Below are positions 13,200 through 17,034 of a DNA stretch of 17,034 nucleotides, piece by piece. The stretch is from assembly GCA_036502295.1 (NCBI GenBank), contig DASXYU010000007.1, forward strand, positions 1-17,034, read 5' to 3'. Within the stretch, counting starts at the first letter, position 1; the number at the start of each line of letters is the position of its first letter. The notes below the pieces were generated by a model. That model was given only the letters and a program-made list of their open reading frames with translations, was not told the DNA's origin and did no database searches. The position numbers were made by a program, and so were the translations under genes. The DNA comes from DASXYU01 sp036502295. GTDB taxonomy: Bacteria; Actinomycetota; Actinomycetes; Mycobacteriales; Jatrophihabitantaceae.

Positions 13200-14660
13200 C
13201 GCCTCACCCGTCGGGCGAGACGAACAACCTCCCCAGGGTACCCGTGGCCTAGGACGGAGCCCAAATCGCGGTGTGAGGGCTGCGTCGTCCTCCTCGATCG
13301 CCGGTTCGGGTGGGCGCCACATGTCGCGGATGACGAGTCCGGCGAGCGCGAGCAGCAGCCCGTCGCGAATGATCAGGAGCAGGGCGAGCCAGCCGTAGTC
13401 GACGCCGTGCGCGGTGTTGTTGGGGTCCAGGTGCAGCAGCAGTTGCAGCGTGACGATCCAGACCGCGACCTCGCTGAACTGCCAGATGAGTTGCAGCCGC
13501 CACTTCGGCCTCGCGAGGGCGATGAGCGGAACGAGCCAGAGCGAGTACTGCGGCGACCAGACCTTGGTGGTGAGCAGGAACGCGAGGACGGCGAGGAATG
13601 CCAGTTGCGCCAGCGTCGGCGTGACGCGTGCGCGCAGTCCGCACCAGACGACGAAGAGCAGCAGCGCGGTGAGCAGCAGCGCTACCGCCGGGCCGGGCGG
13701 CACCCAGTACGGCGCGTCGGGCTGGTCGAGGCCGGGGCCGGTGAAGGCGGTGTGGACGACCGCCCACAGCGAGGAGCGTTCTGCGGGGCGAGAGATGGAG
13801 AAGTCGTAGAACTCCCACCAGCCGTGGTGGTACGCGAGCGCGAGCGGGACGTTGACGGCGCACCAGCTCGCGGCCGCGGCGAGCAGCGTCCAGCCGGTGT
13901 CGGCCCAGCGCCGGTTGCGCCAGGCGATGACGAGCAGGCCGACGAAGAGGAAGACGGGGTAGAGCTTCGCCGCGGTGCCGAGGCCGATGAAGACGCCGGC
14001 GAGGACGGGTTTCTTGCGGACCCACGCCCACATCGCGCCGCTGGTGAGTGCCATCGCGAGCAGGTCCCAGTTGGTGAAGGCGTGAAAGACGAGCAGTGGC
14101 GAGAGGGCGAAGATCGCCGCGTCATACGGCCGTCGTCCGGCCGCGCGGGCGGTGGCGAGCGTGACGAGCAGTGCGCAGATGCCGAGCAGCAGCGAGCTGA
14201 GGATGGTGAAGTCGGTGAGTTCGGTGAAGCGGTCGGTGAGGGCGTGCGCGCCACGGGTGAGGTCGGCGGTGAGCCACATGAATCCGCCGGTGAGGACGGG
14301 GTATTCGACGGCGGTGTCGCGGTAGGGCACCGCGCCGACGTCGAGGCGCTCGTCATGCCAGAGCGGGACGATGTCGCTGTAGCAGGCGTGGGTGTACTGC
14401 TTGTTGCCCGGCCAGTTGCCGGTCATGCAGGGCGACTTCTGCGCGAAGCCGAGCAGCAGCGTGAAGCAGGTGAGCGCGAGCAGTACGCGGATCGGGGTCC
14501 ACCAGCCGTTGGGCTTCACGCCGGCGTGGCGTCCCCAGCGTCCTCCGAGGAGTCCGGAGGTGGCTCGTCCTACGAAGTCATCCCGATGGCTGGGGACTTC
14601 CTCCAGCGCTGGCTCCTGGGCTGGCTCCAGCGGTTCCAGCGGCGGGGCTGCCTGAGTCAC
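13161..14660 (-). CDS. GT87/DUF2029-type polytopic membrane glycosyltransferase (Rv0051-like)
   Basis: 499 aa, GTG start with AGGA 7 nt upstream. About 50 hydrophilic N-terminal residues are followed by about ten hydrophobic segments. The first outside loop holds LDVGAVPYRDTAVEYPVLTG, a signature of GT87/DUF2029 proteins, which are GT-C enzymes using polyprenyl-phosphate mannose or related donors for cell-envelope glycans. WSPQYSLWLVPL near residue 370 is also typical. The place between ponA and rpsF matches M. tuberculosis Rv0051. The exact donor and acceptor cannot be read from sequence. The 5' end overlaps the PBP gene by 83 bp in another frame; a GTG at codon 48 would avoid the overlap but has a poor ribosome site. 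The 3' end contains the rpsF leader. Confidence 0.85.
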   Translation of the reverse strand: MTQAAPPLEPLEPAQEPALEEVPSHRDDFVGRATSGLLGGRWGRHAGVKPNGWWTPIRVLLALTCFTLLLGFAQKSPCMTGNWPGNKQYTHACYSDIVPLWHDERLDVGAVPYRDTAVEYPVLTGGFMWLTADLTRGAHALTDRFTELTDFTILSSLLLGICALLVTLATARAAGRRPYDAAIFALSPLLVFHAFTNWDLLAMALTSGAMWAWVRKKPVLAGVFIGLGTAAKLYPVFLFVGLLVIAWRNRRWADTGWTLLAAAASWCAVNVPLALAYHHGWWEFYDFSISRPAERSSLWAVVHTAFTGPGLDQPDAPYWVPPGPAVALLLTALLLFVVWCGLRARVTPTLAQLAFLAVLAFLLTTKVWSPQYSLWLVPLIALARPKWRLQLIWQFSEVAVWIVTLQLLLHLDPNNTAHGVDYGWLALLLIIRDGLLLALAGLVIRDMWRPPEPAIEEDDAALTPRFGLRPRPRVPWGGCSSRPTGEAPPVVEVPRPISP

Positions 14661-16977
14661 CCGGTGATCCTGTCACGCTCGGCGAGGCCCCGGCCGTTGA
14701 GCCCGTCGAAACCGCGGGCGTCGTCGACGGGACGGGCGGCACGACCATGTTGGTGCCGCCGACGATCTGCTGCTGTGTGGGCATCGGCTCGGCCGTGCGC
14801 CCCGCGAGGTAGGTGTTCATGAAGAGTTGCCAGGCGTGGCCGGGCAGGTCCGAGCCGTACTCCGGCGCGCCCCACTGGTTGTAGATCGGCGTCGTGGAGT
14901 CACCCGAGCCGGTCCAAACCGCGGCCGCGACCTGCGGCGTGAAGCCGACCATCCATGCGTCGCTGTTGTCGCCGCCCGCCGAGCCGGTGATGCCGACCGT
15001 CCCCGTCTTCGCCGCCGAGACCCGTCCGGTGAGCGGCACGTTGGACCACGCCGCGATCGGTTCGAGGGAGAGTGTGACGTCGTTGGCGACCTCGGCGGCA
15101 AGCACCCGCTTCGGCGCGCCCTTGTGCAGGTAGAGCGAGTCGCCGGACGACGTCGTCACCTCCTTCACGAAGTACGGCTTGTTGTAGGTGCCGCCGTCGG
15201 CGAAGGTGGCGTAGCCGACCGCCTGGTCGAGCGGCGAGACCGGGTAGTCGCCGATGCCGATGCCGAAGCCGGTCTCGCCGTTGGCGTCGACGAGGGTCCG
15301 CTTGCCGTTGCTGTCCTTCGTCGCGATGCCGACCGTGTGCGCAAGCGCCGCGACGTTGTCCGGCCCGGCTGCCTGCGCGAGCAGGTCGAAGGAGGTGTTG
15401 AGCGAGTACTTCATCGCGTCGGCGATCTTCACGGCCTTCGCGCTGTACTTCTCGTCGCCGGGGTCGTTGCAGATCTTGCGTCCTTCGATGGTGACGCAGT
15501 AGTTGCCGTCGACGTAGCTGGAGATGGTGAGCGGCTTCTTCCCGCCGGCCTTGGTGAACGTCTGGGTGAGGACGGACGCGAGCGTGTACGGCTTGAAGGA
15601 CGAGCCGGCCGGGCGGGCGCCGAGCCCGGCGTAGTCGAAGTAGTCGTCCTTGCCGGCGTAGTCGGGGCCGGAGGGGCCGCCGTAGTACGCGACGACTCCC
15701 CCGCTGCCGGGGTCGACGGCGACGAGGGCGTTCTTGAGGTTGCGCTGCTGGACGGTGAGGCTGCCGTAGGTCTGCGTGATGGCGCTCTCGGCGGCGGACT
15801 GTGCCTGCCGGCTGATCGTCGTGCGGATGACGAGTCCGCGGGTGTTCACCTCGTTCTCGCTGATGCCGTGCGTGCCGAGTTCGCTCACCACGCGTTGCAC
15901 GATGAGCGCCTTCGGTCCGGTGACGCCGAGGCGGTCCTTCGGCGGCTTCGCCGTGGGGAACTGTTCGGTTGCACGGTCGGCGGCGGTGAGGTGTTTGGTG
16001 GCGACCATGCCGTCGAGGACGTAGTTCCACCGGCCTTGGGCGGCGGCGAGGTCCGTCGCGGGGTCGTCGTCGCCGGGGTCCTTCAGCAGGCCGGCGAGCA
16101 GTGCGCCCTGGCTGACGGTGAGCTTGCTGACGTCCTCGCCGAAGTAGGCGGAGGCGGCGGCCTGCACGCCGTAGACGCCGCGTCCGAAGTAGACGGTGTT
16201 GAGGTAGTACTCGAGGATCTCGTCCTTCGGGTATTCGTGGCTGAGCTTGACCGAGATCATCAGTTCTTTGAGCTTGCGGCCCAGCGTGCGGTCGGCGGTG
16301 AGGTAGGCGTTCTTCACGTACTGCTGGGTGATGCCGGAGCCGCCCTGGGTGTCGCCGCCGAAGACGTCGGAGAGGGCGGCGCGTGCGGTGCCGGTGACGG
16401 AGAAGCCGGGCTCGGAGTAGAACTTGCGGTCTTCGGCGGCGAGGACGGCCCACTTGACGGAGTCGGGGACCTGGCTGAGCGGGACGCTCGTCCTGTCGAC
16501 CTCGCCGACGCGGGCCATCACCGTGCCGTCGGAGTATTCGATGGTGGCGGACTGCGGCAGCGGCAGCGCGTCGGGGCTGGGGACCTTGCCCAGGCGGTAG
16601 TACAGGAACAGCGTCGCGGCGAGTAGGACGACGAAGATCCCGACGAGCCAGCCGAGCACGATGAGGACGCGGCGGACGATGCGGCGCCACAGGGGCAGCT
16701 TCGCCAGGCGCGCCTTCTTCGCCTGGCGTTTGGCCGTGCGCTTCGCCCACCAGCGACGCCATCCGGTGGGCGCCTGCGGTGGCTTCGCGCCGGCCCGCGG
16801 TGGTTTCGCGCTGGCCCGCGGTGGCTTCGCGCTGGCTCGCGGTGGCTTCGCGGCGGCCCGCGGTGGCTGAGTAGACGCGGAGCGTCGTATCGAAGCCCCC
16901 GCCTTCTTCGCAGGCGCCGCCTTGGCTGGGGCCTTCTTGGCAGCAGCCTTCTTAGCGGGAGGCTTCTTCTCTGCCAT
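14578..16977 (-). CDS. Bifunctional class A penicillin-binding protein (transglycosylase/transpeptidase)
   Basis: 799 aa. The cytosolic N-terminus (1-98) is lysine/proline/alanine-rich with tandem PPRA heptads. One membrane anchor lies at about 102-127. The GT51 domain (about 145-330) has the catalytic-glutamate motif AEDRKFYSEPGF (E182), GGSGITQQYVKN (212-223) and RKLKELMISVKLS (234-246). The transpeptidase domain (about 415-680) has SSFK (S459 nucleophile), SLN (525-527) and KTG (657-659). C494 and C503 may form a disulfide. A Ser/Gly/Pro-rich tail replaces any PASTA domain. It polymerises and cross-links peptidoglycan on the outer membrane face. Synteny with rpsF points to the PonA1 lineage. 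The end overlaps the GT87 start. Confidence 0.95.
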   Translation of the reverse strand: MAEKKPPAKKAAAKKAPAKAAPAKKAGASIRRSASTQPPRAAAKPPRASAKPPRASAKPPRAGAKPPQAPTGWRRWWAKRTAKRQAKKARLAKLPLWRRIVRRVLIVLGWLVGIFVVLLAATLFLYYRLGKVPSPDALPLPQSATIEYSDGTVMARVGEVDRTSVPLSQVPDSVKWAVLAAEDRKFYSEPGFSVTGTARAALSDVFGGDTQGGSGITQQYVKNAYLTADRTLGRKLKELMISVKLSHEYPKDEILEYYLNTVYFGRGVYGVQAAASAYFGEDVSKLTVSQGALLAGLLKDPGDDDPATDLAAAQGRWNYVLDGMVATKHLTAADRATEQFPTAKPPKDRLGVTGPKALIVQRVVSELGTHGISENEVNTRGLVIRTTISRQAQSAAESAITQTYGSLTVQQRNLKNALVAVDPGSGGVVAYYGGPSGPDYAGKDDYFDYAGLGARPAGSSFKPYTLASVLTQTFTKAGGKKPLTISSYVDGNYCVTIEGRKICNDPGDEKYSAKAVKIADAMKYSLNTSFDLLAQAAGPDNVAALAHTVGIATKDSNGKRTLVDANGETGFGIGIGDYPVSPLDQAVGYATFADGGTYNKPYFVKEVTTSSGDSLYLHKGAPKRVLAAEVANDVTLSLEPIAAWSNVPLTGRVSAAKTGTVGITGSAGGDNSDAWMVGFTPQVAAAVWTGSGDSTTPIYNQWGAPEYGSDLPGHAWQLFMNTYLAGRTAEPMPTQQQIVGGTNMVVPPVPSTTPAVSTGSTAGASPSVTGSPGDSGSPAAGTAGASPGASAGGSPQPSG
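16778..16869. repeat. 21-bp in-frame tandem repeat in the PBP N-terminus
   Basis: Four near-identical 21-bp units (16778, 16799, 16820, 16841) and a partial fifth. They encode heptads of the form KPPRASA, KPPRAGA and QPPRAAA in the cytosolic basic tail ahead of the membrane anchor. Copy number should vary between strains by slippage without a frame change. Confidence 0.9.
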
Positions 16978-17034
16978 GGCCCTACGAGGCTAACTTCACG
17001 CGGACCCAATCCCCGGGAGCCCGCGCCCACCCCC

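Noticed and set aside
14827..16626. Long plus-strand open frame (599 codons) opposite the PBP gene
   Set aside because: Composition is V/G/A/R/D-rich without motifs, and the opposite strand has all class A PBP motifs in order.

Overview
This window reads as chromosomal DNA from a high-GC actinomycete. Codon use is strongly GC-biased, several starts are GTG or TTG, and the right half carries the order ponA-type PBP / GT87 membrane protein / rpsF / ssb / rpsR / rplI / dnaB, which I know from Mycobacterium (Rv0050-Rv0058) and other Actinomycetota. The S18 protein lacks cysteines, as in Micrococcales such as Arthrobacter, so Micrococcales is my best guess. This is inference from memory, not from a search.

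Left part (1-6583, all minus strand, read right to left): a FadR-type GntR regulator, a cytoplasmic leucine-rich-repeat protein, a LivH-LivM fused permease, and a very large open frame that leaves the window at base 1. That last frame joins a 12-helix major facilitator (MFS) domain to a complete LivF-like ATPase and the start of a LivG-like ATPase. The last three genes are tightly packed (14-bp gap, then an 8-bp overlap) and look like one transcription unit. It would build a branched-chain-amino-acid-type (HAAT) ABC transporter from two fused polypeptides with an MFS carrier attached. No substrate-binding protein is seen in the window.

Middle (6728-9432, plus strand): two translationally coupled M16 metallopeptidase subunits. 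The first carries the zinc site and the second lacks it but keeps the R/Y pair, as in a heterodimeric M16B enzyme. The unit ends at a perfect 16-bp stem hairpin.

Right part (9551-16977, minus strand): dnaB; then about 600 bp without a gene; then rplI, rpsR, ssb and rpsF; then a GT87/DUF2029 polytopic protein and a bifunctional class A PBP. The gene-free stretch is crowded: five DnaA-box-like 9-mers in one orientation, an AT-rich patch with a 9-bp hairpin, a 126-bp nested palindrome bounded by 17-bp perfect inverted repeats, a GC-rich terminator hairpin, and a 170-bp degenerate array of an 8-bp unit that begins right after the rplI stop. A likely S6:S18 autoregulatory leader lies inside the 3' end of the GT87 gene, just before rpsF.

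The strongest candidates for something undescribed are the MFS-ABC-ABC fusion operon with its LRR partner, and the DnaA-box/palindrome/array region between rplI and dnaB.
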